Positions 1-13,600 of a DNA stretch of 64,000 nt are shown in pieces. The translations under genes and the position numbers were made by a program. The notes under the pieces are model-generated. The model was not told the DNA's origin and made no database searches. It saw nothing but the letters and a program-made list of their open reading frames with translations. How positions within the stretch are numbered: position 1 is the first letter of the stretch; every line of letters begins with the position of its first letter. The stretch is from Elysia chlorotica (Eukaryota > Mollusca > Gastropoda > Plakobranchidae): assembly GCA_003991915.1 (NCBI GenBank), contig RQTK01000024.1:643762-707761 (forward strand), given 5' to 3'.

Positions 1-3000
1 TATAACAAACCTATCCTATTTGACAGTATATTCTCAAGCGAATATTTCATTGGCAAAAAACTTTTAGTTTTACCATTTTTTTCAATGGTTGTGAGGCTTT
101 TCATTTTACGTCTTTGAGTCCTGAGTTGGTTGGATTTGAATTGTTGTAGTTGGTAGGCTACTAGTACATGAAGTGATGTATTTTTAAAATACTGGTAGTG
201 GTATTAAACTTGTAAGGATAAATTTTTTTCTATGAGTAAGGCATGAGGGAAAAGTTGAGCTAAGCAACTTTACTTGCACAAAATTATTCACCAGCAATAA
301 TAATAACAGTTTACCAGTTTCCTCCTCAGTTCGCCTCCAATACATTAAAACCACAATTTTTTTCCATATGTATACCGTACAAAAATTAATGTTGTGAACT
401 GAAGTGTCTATACATTGTTTTCCGCCTGTATTGATAACCTCTGAACAGTTGATTTTACCCTTAATTGTATTGATCAGTCCTTGACCTCAAGCCTCCTTTC
501 TCTTCGTTAGTTTCCAATGAATGTGTTGATCTTCTGGTGTAATGTATTTTAGTCCCCCAGTGTCATCAACTTATTAGTAGTCAAACTCAAGGCGGCTGAT
601 AATGCAACTATTTGCTGCCTCCATATTTCATTGAAGGCTAACATAGTAACAACCAGGAAAATTACCAAGAAAGCAAGAAAGCTAATGGGATCATGATCAC
701 ACTAAATGCCTGATGATAGCTATATTTTAGCTACAAATGTGATGCTTTCAGAGCATCTGTACTGCTTGTGTGATGTGAAAATTATAATAAATTTTATGAT
801 TTTATATACATGTATTATTAACGATGCAACATAAAAAGGTAAAAAAGTAAAACAAACTAGTGTTCATTGATTCTAATATTTACATTTATTTTTCCACAAC
901 ATTCATTTGTCATCAAGTCAAATAAGTACTGGCAGATTTGAATGAAGTGACAGTACACATGTGCAAACATGGATGAATGCAGAAATAGGGGAGATACACT
1001 GCTTGCCTGAACATTGTGGTCATTGCTTTAGGTTTAAATTATACATTGCTTCTTGTCAGTCATCATCTCACAAATCGATGTCATTGCATAATGTGCCATG
1101 AGGCAGGTCAGACTTGACCTAAAGTGACAAAAAAAGGAGGGAAAGCATGGTTTCAGTATATAAAGGTGTGGAGAGTTTTGGAAGACTGTGAAAACAATAA
1201 AGAACATTAAAAAAGAAGTTTAAAAATAGGCAGTTGACAAGGGCAAACAAAAAAATAGTGTACCAAAGCCTATGTCACAAAAAATGAAACAAAAGAGTTT
1301 TGGCTAAGTCTAATAAACAAGATGGTTAACTTATTGGTGTTTGAAAATATCGGAAACAAATCATGTAATTATTGATAGGGTGTACACACACAAAAATATC
1401 AGATAGTTCTTTTAACTGGCACAAAATATTGAAATTTTAGCATTGTACTGCCTTTGGTGCATCCAACCTAGAAAACATCTTATCCCATAAGTAAAGGCTC
1501 CCAACAATCTCTTTTTTTCCCCAACTTAAAACTTAAGTGTAAGCACAATTTTAACCATTGAAAAATGTTTGTCTATAAAAATTTTACCAGGCTGGAAATT
1601 TTGTTCCCAAATAAAAAAAGGTAAAATTGAGCAACAGTGACTGTGACAGTCTATTATTATAGAGAACAATATTAACGAGGCAAATAGACCTCTGTTCTGA
1701 AACATTTAGCAATCATTCGTATTTCTATACGTCTATAAGGTGAAATTTGAATCACTTTGAAGGGGAAAAAATATTTTAAAATATCTAAAAGAGAAGAATA
1801 GACCCAAAAACAGGATTTTAAAAACCAAAATTTGTTAGCCTTGATCTGAAGGCGAGCTATGGTAGAGAAATTTTGATGCATTACAACCATAATGAGTGCC
1901 CTCATAAGTTTTCTAGGTGGTATGCACTGGCTCCTCAATGTCATAATATCATTTTTTTTTTTTGTTCTTTCTTGCATGTAAACTTTTTTTTTTACAAAAC
2001 GAAAGGATGAAAAGAGTATAACATGAATTTCTAAGTTTTTTTCAATAAATTTCAGACAAAAAATTATAGAACTTAAATGACCTTTTTTCTTTGAACCTAC
2101 TTCAAAAATTAAGTTTTGATCTAAAACCTAAGGAGTCAAAAAGCGTGGTCACAAATTTTTAACTGCTATCCTTGTCCTTCTTTTTTTTCAAAATGGCCCA
2201 GCATTACAAGCTCCTTGCTTTAAATAGTTTGACCATCACAAATACTAAAGAAACAAAACAATAGTAATGATTTGATAAACAGGATGAACCTCAACCCAAC
2301 AAAAATTTTAGGTTGAACTTGGTGCTTAAGCTTTCTCTAGGACAAGTACTTTATTGACTCCATCTATTACATGTACTTGTATGCCTTTTATGATTTGTGT
2401 TAATGGTATAGACTCGGTTCACAGCTATGCACAAACTGGATCTTTCAACGGATGATTTGACAATGGATGTCTAACACACAATCATGGGTGCTTCACAAGA
2501 AAAATAACCAAAATATTCTTGAAAAATAAGAATAATAATGGTACAATGTTTCACATCAATTTGTAAATATGGTAATTCTACAAATAACTCTTTGGTCCTA
2601 TAAATGAAATAGAAAAATATCAGGGGTAACTTGCAACAAAAACTGGACCTTCGGTTTCTTGTAACAGAAGAGTGAAAACTATTTAAGTAGTTGACAAATG
2701 GTTTAAGTTTTGCTGCCTCAGAAACTGATGCACACATACGATTATAAAAATGAGTTCAGCGACTTTTTACAAAATAACATGTACACACACACACGTGTTG
2801 TGCCTCCAGACCTTCTCCTGGTCACTGCACCAAAAAAAAAAAAAAAATTGAATTTAGCAACGAAGAATTTTAGCAAGCGGCACAACTTATTGAATTTCAA
2901 TTTGTGTTATAAGGTTTTCACTTATTGTCTTGTGACAATGTAGAGAGTAAGCTGAATGATAATGCTGATAGATATTGAGGAACAATATATCAAGTGTTTT

Positions 3001-6000
3001 TGCTGTTCCACACTGAACATTTTGATCCAGCATGTGTTTGAGGTTGCAGTGACCAAGAACATGAAGCAAAGTCAACATTGATTAAAAAGCTGGGTAATTG
3101 TAGCATACATCATTTTACCAATGTTAATAATAATGATTTCAAACATCTTCAAACACCTAGCCACATTACAGAAATAGGTAAGATGTGTATAATAGAACTG
3201 GTTTGCACGCAAACACACAGCTAGAGTTTTCACTAAAAGTAGTTTCCAAAAACCCATACAATATGCATGTCCAATAAAAAGACAAAACAATAATAAACGG
3301 TTAAATTGTTTGTAAAACTTCATAAGCACAAGGCAATGCCTCTTGAGACAATCACTTTAAGTTTGATACACATACTTTATATAAGCGCTACAATTTTTCA
3401 TCTGTACAATAACAGAATAGAGAACATTATACATGTAATATATGTATATATATAATTTATATATAAAACATTTACACACATCACCTGGACACTGACAAAA
3501 GCCTAAGCATCAAACTGTACACAATCAGATCATTACCTTAGGTATACCACATGCTCAACGTAATATGGTTTACTTTGTATATTTTGACATCTTAATAAAT
3601 GAATTATCTCAGAATACAAAACAAACGATACCCTGCCGAAATGGTTGATACACTGTATAACAATTTTTTTATGCCCGTACATTATAATAAAGGAACAGAA
3701 ATGCAAATCTCCAATTTATTTTTATTCTTAAAAGAGCTACATGTACATATGTATGTACAACACAATCATTATTGGAGTCGAACAATCAGTTTGGGTTCAG
3801 TAGGGGAATGTTGAATGCTACATTTCCTTCCTTCCAGGAATATAGCTAAGACTTAACATGAAATACTTATCCTCTTCTATAACCTACTTTATTGAAGGAA
3901 ATTTTGAATGAATAACCAAAGACTGGTAAAAAATGATGACAAACAATTAAAGAAAAGAAAAAAAATATATATATATATAAATATATAGGCCTATACATGT
4001 AGGAACAAAAAGTGCTAAGGGTATTTCAACTCTATATTGGCCCCCCATCAACCTTAAAAATAACTTCTTTTAAACCTTGAATTTTAAATGCTTTAAGATT
4101 TGATGCCACAAGATATACCATTTTACCTGATTGCTTAAAATTAAAATCTCCGAAACTAAATTTCTTTTCTTGTTATCTGCTGTCCCAGAAAGCAACACAA
4201 TGCAAAATATTAAATTCATTTCAAATACAACTAGACTAGATAAAAAAGATATGTTTTAGTACTTGTGAAAATGCAAATCATAGAGACCTTGATTTTATCA
4301 GCACGTTAAAACTTTTAATTTTAAATCCAGAAACTCCCATTTGTATTATCTCTTCTGAGCTTGAAGTCAATTATTTCTTTTATGACGCAACCAAGTATGA
4401 AAAAATACACAACCTATACAAAATACACGAATGAAGATATTTTCTCCACTGTGACAGCTCTGGGCTTGAGAAAAGCAGGAAATTATAGACATGTATATTT
4501 GAACCAATCAATCATCTTTGTAGTTGGACTCTGCCTAAACAAAGAAAACTTGATGAGTTGATTTAATTGTGTTGGTGCACATGACCAGAATTTTTACAAC
4601 TTGTGACCTACTGCTTCTAATATTATCTTTAAGTTATGTGAGGTGTAAAAATTACACCAAATATATTGCAAAAGGTATGATTGTTCTGTAATAGATAAGC
4701 AGGATCAAAACTAGGATATATAATATATTTTTAATTTGTATATGATAGAAAAAGAAAAAAGAAAGAAAATCTTGAGGTATAACAAGTTGACTAAGTTTCA
4801 TGAAATAAAATCTTACGCCCATAAAGATGGAAAAAAAGGAATGTTTCTAAGTTTTGTGGACACAACAAGAGAACCAAAAAACTTGGAAAAATAGATGTAA
4901 TCAAGTACTTGACTTCACAAATTCAAGGAATACACCATGAGCCAATTTTTTTTAACCAATGAACATGCAAAACATACCATAGAATTCGCTTTATCTTTTA
5001 AGTACACTGTTTCATATGAATACTTTTCATTGTATCAACATTTTAGACCCTGCTAAATACAAACAAGGCTGAAAAAATCCTTTATGTTCAACAAATCCTG
5101 AGTTTTGTTTGAATTTTTATATAACAATGACATTTGATGCATAACTCTCAACCTAGATTGTATAAAAAAAATTATCATGAGAACATCTCAAAAAAGATCA
5201 CCAGGAGGTGCCATAACAAAATCTGTCAAAATGTGCATGAGAACCGACTAGTTTAACAAAATGTAAATTTTATCAAGACATCACTTGATCACAATCTAAT
5301 AAATGCTCTAATTGTTTGAGCAACACATACACTGTATCATAAATATATTTACTACACAAATCTGCCAACAAAAAGAAAAATGTCAATGCTCCGCATGGGA
5401 GAAACACTGAAAGGACAATCTCGCAGTCAAGATCTGTAAAAATTTACTTTACTAGCGAAGACAGACCCAAAGAAATTTTTTAATACAATCAAATTTATAT
5501 GTTTGGGGAGAAAAATGATAATGGACAAACTGGCACAGCCAATTTACTTTTCAGATAAAAGAACATATATTGCGATTACATACAAATTATTATAAACTAC
5601 AAATTAATCTTCTTTAAAAAAAAAAAATTAATTGACATTCAAAGATCGTGCTTCAACTTCTTTTTGTATCAATACAGAGTTTGTCATAACAAAATAATGA
5701 TAATATACAGGGTAAAAAGTGTTTTTAAAAAGGCATTCAAAACTGAAATTGCTTCGGTAGGAAGTTAAATTATTAAAACATCAATTATATTGAACAACTA
5801 AAAGGAAAAATGGAAACAAGTTACTCCAGATTTAACCAGTTAGATTTTCACACTAAGAAACATCCACATGTCTTGGTTAGTCATTTAAATCACTAACTAA
5901 TCCGCTAATGAGTGTGAGCAATTTATTATTAGACAATCATATTCAAAGGGATTGTTTTTTTTTTCTTCTTTCTCGTACATATTATATGGTTGTAATTGGT

Positions 6001-7758
6001 GTGACAGCTAAAATAAAGAAGATGCACTGATCTAATGTCTTTCAGTTATATAAACAAATACTGTAAATGTATGCATTGAGAAAAGAAGATCATTTAATAC
6101 TGAATCCTATTTAATTTTAATACTGCATTTATTTAATTAACTCACTAAGTGAAGTGTTTAAACTTTCATTACATACCCCCCCCCCCCCCCTCAAAGAAAA
6201 AAATAAAACATATTTTTTTTACATTTCATGATGTTCTATCTCATCGAATTCATTTGAATCAAGCAGGTCAAGAGCCCTTTTCTGTTATTCCAGTCTTAAG
6301 TTCAAATTCATCTCATTCTCAAGACTAGAAATAATTACATTGCTAACATTTCAATATACCGTACATAGAATTAATAAAAACTGTTCTTAAAACAGGACCA
6401 ACAGTCTAAAGTTCCCTCATCACCCCCTGAATGCAGCGCTTACAAATTATATGCAGAGTGCATACTAAGTGTGAGTAATCTGTGATTTGTTTTTTAGAGT
6501 TGCGTTCACTAGGTTTCCAAAGACCTACTGTATAAGTATGCCTGGTGTGTTTTAGCTTGTGGAAGAAGGATTAGATCATCAGATATGTGATACCACTAGA
6601 TAGACATAGCATGTGGATTTACAGCCTAATGTGTTGCTCATTTGGGTTGATGAAGAGAATGACAGGTATTCAATACATGTATAATTCATTGGATCCTTAC
6701 TTAAAATGTATTTTCACCTTCCAGCTTAAATGGAAAATCCGAGGAGTTTGCCTCAGCCAGTCAGTTAATAATCATAAATGACACTGATCCAGCAAATAGG
6801 AAACATGGCTGCCTAACTGAGAACCAGACCTTGATTTTTATTTTTTTTTTACTGTAAGCAACTAGCATTGAAATCCAGAGTGAGGATTTTTTTTCAAGCA
6901 CATCATTTATTATACATCCTGCAGGTACATAAATAAAAAAAAGCAAGGATTCAGAAAGAGACTGACAACAACCTCTAATTAACCTCTATAAAATCACATG
7001 AAAAATAACTTTTACGGAAATATATATTATGTAAAGAATTAAAAATGTGGAATTCATTTCAATACCAGATGTCTTATAACAATTAAAACCATAGGATTTC
7101 ATGTGCTTGGATTTCCACTATAAGCTTAACATGTTAACCATGTCTTAGCTAGAAAGAAACCAATGGATGTGCATATGAAGTTCTAAAGAGGTATGAAAAA
7201 AAAAACGTATGGACCCTTAAACTTTGAGCAAAATAAAATTTCAAAATAAGCATTTTAAATTTTATCAATTTTTTTAAAATGCGACAACTCATGTTCAAAG
7301 TTGCTTTGTCCAAATCTTGAAGCGTTGTGCATATCACTGAAATCAGTTTTCAAAATTCATTCATACAAACTCTTCACAACTAAAAAAAAAATAGAATTTT
7401 GCCATGATGTCCACAAACTTTTTCTAGGTTTACCTACTTCATTGGAAATTTAGGGTATAGATGTATTGCTTTATAGCACTATAGATATAGTTGTAGGCAC
7501 AACTGGAAATTAAAGATAGCACAGGAAGATATATTTGAATCAAAGATCGTGAACTTGATTGTGAGTAATAAAAACTAGAAACAAGTTGTGAATAATGAGC
7601 GGCAATAAAAATTGAATACACAACCAGATAGCTTGACCTGAAATAACTATACATGTGACCAAAACTAAGAGGTAGGATGGGCAATTGCGTAACCCTCTAC
7701 AACCGTAAGGTGTGAGTGTACAATTTGTTTTTTTTTACTAGAAATACAAACATATGTA

Positions 7759-8140
7759 CAGTGGAAACCTCATAAGTCATATCGCTTTGGGTTTGATCTT
7801 AACTTTGAATTACAGAAGGGGACATTTCTGACCCTTAAAAGTGTTAAAATAGCATTTAAATCAATCAAAACTGCTTTTGTGATAGTTCTCTATTGTTTTC
7901 TTTCTGTAGCAACCTTGACCTTCTGTCAACTTCATTTCTTTTAAAGATATGTTGTGGGCAGCAATTTATGAGCATTGAAGTCAGCATGACAGATAGTACT
8001 TTAGTAATGTCTATTTATATGGTTAGCCTCGAATTAAGAGAATTAAACCAGGAAAACTTGTATTATTTCAAGTCTGATTTCCTATTCTCTAACAAAATTA
8101 AATTTAGGAAAAAAATTTGAATTATCAAACTGTGAGGTTT
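7759..8140 (+). mobile_element. Short TIR element, family A copy 1
   Basis: The left end reads CAGTGGAAACCTCATAAG, preceded by TA. The right end has TGTGAGGTTT but loses the last bases of the terminal repeat. The interior resembles the longer copy at 36925-37658, including 'gtgttaaaat', 'ttgtgggcagcaat' and 'gcatgacagatagtactttt'-like blocks. No transposase is encoded. The TA target and CAGTGG end fit a Tc1/mariner or pogo-type non-autonomous element. Confidence 0.7.
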
Positions 8141-9743
8141 ACCCATATCAATTTTCAATATGCAAAGAAACTATAAAAAAAAAAGGAAATTATCCTTTTC
8201 CAGGTAACCAGTTTCTTTCTAATAAATATTGTTCAACAAACCATGATAAACAAATTTGAGATCATAAATGTAATGGCAGTCACTTGTGTTACATAGAAAT
8301 TATAAAAAAGTTAAATCGGCTCCAAATTGTGATCATTTGCACAACTTATACAAAACTTAAAAAAGGTTTAGCATGGGCCATCTGTTGGTGAAAATATTTC
8401 TGTTTCTATTTATTCAATTGATGCTTGTTGAAGTTCTGTCTATACCTAACTGATTACAAGAATTTTATTTGACATAAGTAAACTACATATTTATATGGAG
8501 GGCGGGGCTAAAAAAAAGGAAGCCTATGACAAACATTTCTATTCAGCCCAAACAAAAGTTTAAATACTTCACCTAGTACAATGCCCAAAAAGCAAAGAAT
8601 TAAAAAACAACCCATAAATCTTCATTAAAAAATGAGAAAGTAAATTAATATGTCCTTTTATTTACAAAAATACTTCTAGACTGCATGACTCATCTACTCT
8701 TTATTGTTAAGCAAGCTTCCGCCCAATTAATAAACTAAAGTAAAGCCAAAACTAGTTAAGGTTTATGAAATTCCACTTCACATGATGATGATACAAAAAG
8801 ATTAGGACAGCTAGTAACTTTAATAATTTGGCATATAAAATTATGGGGAAAAAAATTATATCAGTATTTCAAAAGAGAGACATACACATCATATAGGTGG
8901 TTCAATTGCAAATTCACATAACTGGTTTTATAGGATCCATCAAACATTGGCACCAGTAAAATAAACTAAAGCTTGAAGCTTGAACACCCACGCAATGTAA
9001 CCAACAGAAGGCAACAAAATTTTATTTAAAAAAAGGAGTATAATGCTCAAACCATCATTCACACATTTTAGGGCTTCTTTAAAAAAAAAAAAAAGAAGCT
9101 ATCTACAATAAATGATTTTGGTTATTGGTAAAAAAAAATGAGACCAATATATGGTAACAGCATAGTTATAAAAATACTCTCAAACATTAAAATTGAAATA
9201 TATGTATATTTACGTACAATATGTACAAATATTTCATTTAGACAAAAAGAAATTTGTTTTGAAATGGTTTTCAGAAACATTTTCTTTACAGCAGAGGCGT
9301 ACCTTTGTTGGGCATTTGTTTGTTTTTTTAAAGGGGGCGGTCTGTTTTTACGGCAATTTCAGCACAGTAACAGCTATGTTGCAATTAAAAGGGGGAGTGG
9401 ATGGGGTAAATTGAAGACAGAATAGTAGAAATAAAAATTGAAGCTCAATAACTTTATCAATATCAAAGTGACAAAAGATGAGATTAAAACAACAGAAAAG
9501 TAAACAATTTCATGCTGTTCAAATGGTCACTAAACTGAGTAAAAATAACTTTTCCTGACTAAGTGCTTACTTTTCATAATGGATATCATTTGGCCATTTT
9601 TTAATCAACAATTTAAATTAGTTCACCAATAAGAATGTATGTACTACACAAGGCAAAGAGAAATAAAAAAGAGATTTTGTTTTATCTTACTGCACATAAA
9701 AGAAAATCCTATCTCATTAAAAAAGCAACAACAAAACAAGCAA

Positions 9744-9748
<5 letters not shown>

Positions 9749-9787
<39 letters not shown>
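9749..9787. repeat. GA dinucleotide repeat
   Basis: About 39 bases of perfect GA repeat. Confidence 0.95.
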
Positions 9788-9788
<1 letters not shown>

Positions 9789-10494
9789 GTATTATATTAG
9801 AAATATAAACTTAACGGCACTTAGATAAATTTCATGAGATTGTATTTATCACTAGTTGCAACTGATAAGAGAATTTTAACAGCAAATCAGATCAAAGTTT
9901 ATGCTAGTAGTTATTGGTCTACATCCTTATCTAAATAACCTTCAGTGAGAGTTTCAAGCTCTAGAAATTTGCATATTGTGGTACTTCTTTAAGTTTAGAA
10001 AATGTTGCTCAACACCGTCTCCCCAACGGCACACTACACACCTACTTCCCCAACCACTCTGGCTCTCGGTGTTAATAGCTCAGCCCCCCTCCAATGATAC
10101 ACCGAAGAATAAAAGAAAATACTGGTAGTTAATGAAATCAGAATACATATTTCGCTTCATAGAAGTATAGCCACAACATCAAGATATTTCTAAATGCAGA
10201 TTTATACCATGGGTGAAGTGCCATGATTAAGCAGGGGAATTCATGTTTCATATTCTCTTGCTTAGAACTCGTGGATTAAAATAATTTACACCTTCTTACA
10301 AACTGATCATATCTGTGGTACATTGGTTAAAGTTTTAAATTATAACCCACTAAAAATTTCAGACTGAAGAAACTTAAGCCTCCCATAGACTTTTATTAAG
10401 AGCACGCTGAGAATTATAAAGGGTCAAAAAAGGTTGTTTCTTGTCTTTGTCTTAAATTAAAAACGGCTTCAGCGCCTAGTGAGCAGTAATGAAA

Positions 10495-10500
10495 TTTATT
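10495..10500 (-). terminator. Candidate poly(A) signal of the SMUG1-like gene
   Basis: The minus strand reads AATAAA about 115 bases after the SMUG1-like stop codon. This is the usual spacing for a short 3' UTR. No transcript evidence is available, so the cleavage site itself is unknown. Confidence 0.45.
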
Positions 10501-10615
10501 AACATTAGTTACTTTTAATCTAACTACACACAACCTGACTGATTTCTTACAGCTCAGAAACTGAATAATTCATTAATTGTGTCATGTAAAGATAATACCA
10601 ATTGAAAAACAAAAG

Positions 10616-13600
10616 TTAAGTACACTCTGGAGGCTTGTCTGGATAGTGGCTGCCATAAGGCATATCCTTTGCTCCCATTTGGCTACTGCTATCATACATA
10701 GCAGCCATCCCTGAATGCATACCCATCTGCTCTGCTGTGGAGTTGCCCATCATTCGGCTCATGTGAGGGTTGAACATGCCACCCATCTGAGAAGACATCC
10801 CACCTCCAGCATGCATACCCCCAGCACCCATCCCTGGCATACCGGAGCCAGCTCCCATGCTTGACATCATGTGTGGTGGATAACCAGATGAACCTCCTGG
10901 GTAGTTGAGAGGCATACCTGGACCACCATATGCTCCTCCCATGTCCATCCCTTGACTCACACCATATGGATTCATAGATCCCATTGCTCCCCCGTGCATC
11001 CCCAGTGGCATCTGCTGAGCATGGGAACTTGGCACACCACTAGCCATGCCCTGCATGGATCCTCCACCTCCCATGTGTGAATTGATAGAGCCCATGTGAG
11101 AGTTAATCTGAGGCGAGCCTCCCATGCCTTGGTTTGCCAAGCTTCCGTGGGGATCTGACGAAGTGCCTTGTAAACCCGGGGAACTAGACATAGGCAGACC
11201 ACCCATGCCTATATGAGGGTGGCTCATGGACATCTGGGGCCCGCCAGCCGCTCCAAGCATTTGCGCTTCCGAGATGTTGCTCTGGGGGTTTCCAGATGAG
11301 ATTGGTAAGGAGTTGGGAGAATTCCCTTTGGAAAGCTCTGAGCCCTGAGATCCAGTTTCACTTTGTGAATTGTGGATGCCATTCTCAGGACCAGAGGTTC
11401 CACTCTCCGCAGGATACGAGGGAATGCCGTTGGAGCCCATCTGACTCATACCGCCTTTATTTTCGTCTGAACTGATCTCCCCTGAGTTTGAATCTTTCCC
11501 CCTATCAAGGTCTTTATGGTGATCAGAGACTGAGCTACTGTTGCCCGCAGGAGATTGGGATGGAGGCCCTTGAGGCCCGCCTTGCTGCTGGGCTGGAGAC
11601 TGAGAGCAAGAAGAGTGGGCAGGAGATGACTGAGTGCGAGATGATGCATGAGCAGGAGATGACTGATTGCGCGATGAAGATGACCCGTGAGCTGGGCTCT
11701 GGTGTACGAGAGACCCCTGGTGGTTGTTGGACCCTTGGGCAGGAGAATGGTGGTATGATTGCATGGGCGGCGACTGAAAGCCGTAGTGACCAGGAGACTG
11801 CTTATTGTGGTATGGGTGTGCATGATGAGGAACATGAGTCATGGACGATCCTGATGTTGATGATGAATGAGACAGGGCGGGTTGCTGATTTGATGGCTGG
11901 TAAGGGACACGACCATAGCGAATTGTATCAATGATACCTATCTCAGTCAACTGTTTGATAGCTATATCTGCCCATCCTTTGTTTGCTGCTGGGTTGATGG
12001 GGCTGGGGTGCATCAGACACTCCAGGGTTACACCGTTGAACTCATCTGCAGCCAGAGCCTTTTGAGCTTGGGCTAGAGCATATTTGCCAATGCATATGAC
12101 ATACTTGCACTTAAGTAGACGAACTACATCTACCAAAGTAGCATTACACAGTGTATTGATTTGATCAAGAACAGAAGATGTCAGCTGAGGTGGGGTCACA
12201 TTTTTGCCCCCATCAGTGAGAAAGGCGAAAGGACAAAGATTGTGTACGAAACTTGTTCTAAAGAAGTGCTCTGGTGTGTGGCATAGTGTGCGAAACAGCT
12301 GCCAAAAACGACCTCCAGTAACCTCCGACCTGGAGCATTCAAGCCCCACGACACGCCGTTTTGGATGCTCCAGTACTGGTTTGAGGACTTCGCCATCTAT
12401 TTGTAGCCATTCTTTTACGATGGAACACTCCCCAAATGGCACGCCATTCTGAGACATACCAAAAGGACCAGGATTCATACCAACGAAAAGAATGTATTTT
12501 TCCCCTGTGCAAAATCTTTTCACAAATTTCATGTGAGAATCAAATGCATACTCAAGAGGATTGTACACATACTGAATCTTTCCCGGAAGGCTAACTCGAG
12601 ACAGCTTCTCACATAATTCTCTTTCAAACGTAACATATCTATCTGCGAAGAACTTAGGAGTGCCAGGCTCAGCATTAGATGTGAATAAATATATCCCTCT
12701 CTGTGAGTGGAAGGAGGCTGGGTCCCTAGGTGCTGGTGTAGGAGGTCGTTCAGATTCCTCTGGTGCTTTCTTTGGTTTTTTGGGAGCAGGACTGTGGGCA
12801 CGATCATCCAGAAAAGGAGGGTTTCGCATCATGCCTGACTGAAGAGGGTGAGGTGGGAATGTCCGACCAGGCGGCCCTCCAGGAGGTAAACCGGGGAAGT
12901 AGGGATTTGAGAGCTGACGATATCGATACCGTTCCAATTCTTCTGAGGACATAAGATCTGCACTGTCCTTGATTGGGAAGCCCGGGATGGTAGGACCCCA
13001 ACCCATGGACGGGTGGTACGGGAAAGGCATCTGACCAGGTTGACTGTTGGAGTAAAGCCCCATAGCTGATGACTGCATTAGCTGTGAAGAAGAAATTCCA
13101 CTCATGTAACGATTGACTCCATCTAACGAATTAGATGAAGGAAAACCACCGACCTGGTTGTAACCATACATTGGGTAACCATAAGATTGGGCAAAGGGTG
13201 AGAAAGGAGCTCCCCTTGATGGGTCTGCACTGCCTGTGCCACCAAATGCTTGTGCATACGGGCTGCTGGAAATGCTGCTGGTGATGGTACTTGGGGTGTA
13301 AAGCGACGTTGAACTCGAGAAACCTGGTGACGATGACTGGTGATCAGAGGTGGGTGTGCCAGAGAACTGTCCATGAGGAGAGGAAGCAGGAAGATTTTCC
13401 CCAGCAACACCAGGGGAATGAGACGATGTACTTGGCCTGGTTAGAGAGGAACTAGGGAACCCAAGATCCGGCATACCAGCGTACGTCTGACCATAACCTG
13501 CATATGGAGATGCTAAATTTAGATTTGCAGCTGACAAATCACTGGGTTTAGGATAGCCGAGCATGCTTTCTCCAGCCAAGCTGCCCATCCCTGGAGCAGC

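Larger units (their letters stand above)
1..10494. other. AT-rich stretch without a recognisable gene
   Basis: I read both strands and found no exon that matches a family I know. The open frames here are short (up to about 100 codons), low in complexity and unsupported by splice sites. The stretch holds A/T runs, a TA repeat near 3965-3990, a C run near 6177-6190, a short TIR element at 7759-8140, a GA repeat at 9749-9787, and a patch near 9290-9420 that looks like old transposon sequence. It lies downstream of the SMUG1-like gene, so it may be intergenic or hold unseen noncoding transcripts. Exons of a gene outside the window could be missed. Confidence 0.6.

Noticed and set aside
1672..1977. 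101-codon minus-strand frame
   Set aside because: Low-complexity AT-rich sequence without any recognisable domain.
9138..9425. 95-codon plus-strand frame
   Set aside because: It crosses a transposon-like patch and has no motif or conserved context.
11488..11934. 148-codon plus-strand frame inside the SMUG1-like gene
   Set aside because: It is an antisense shadow of the low-complexity tail of the real frame.
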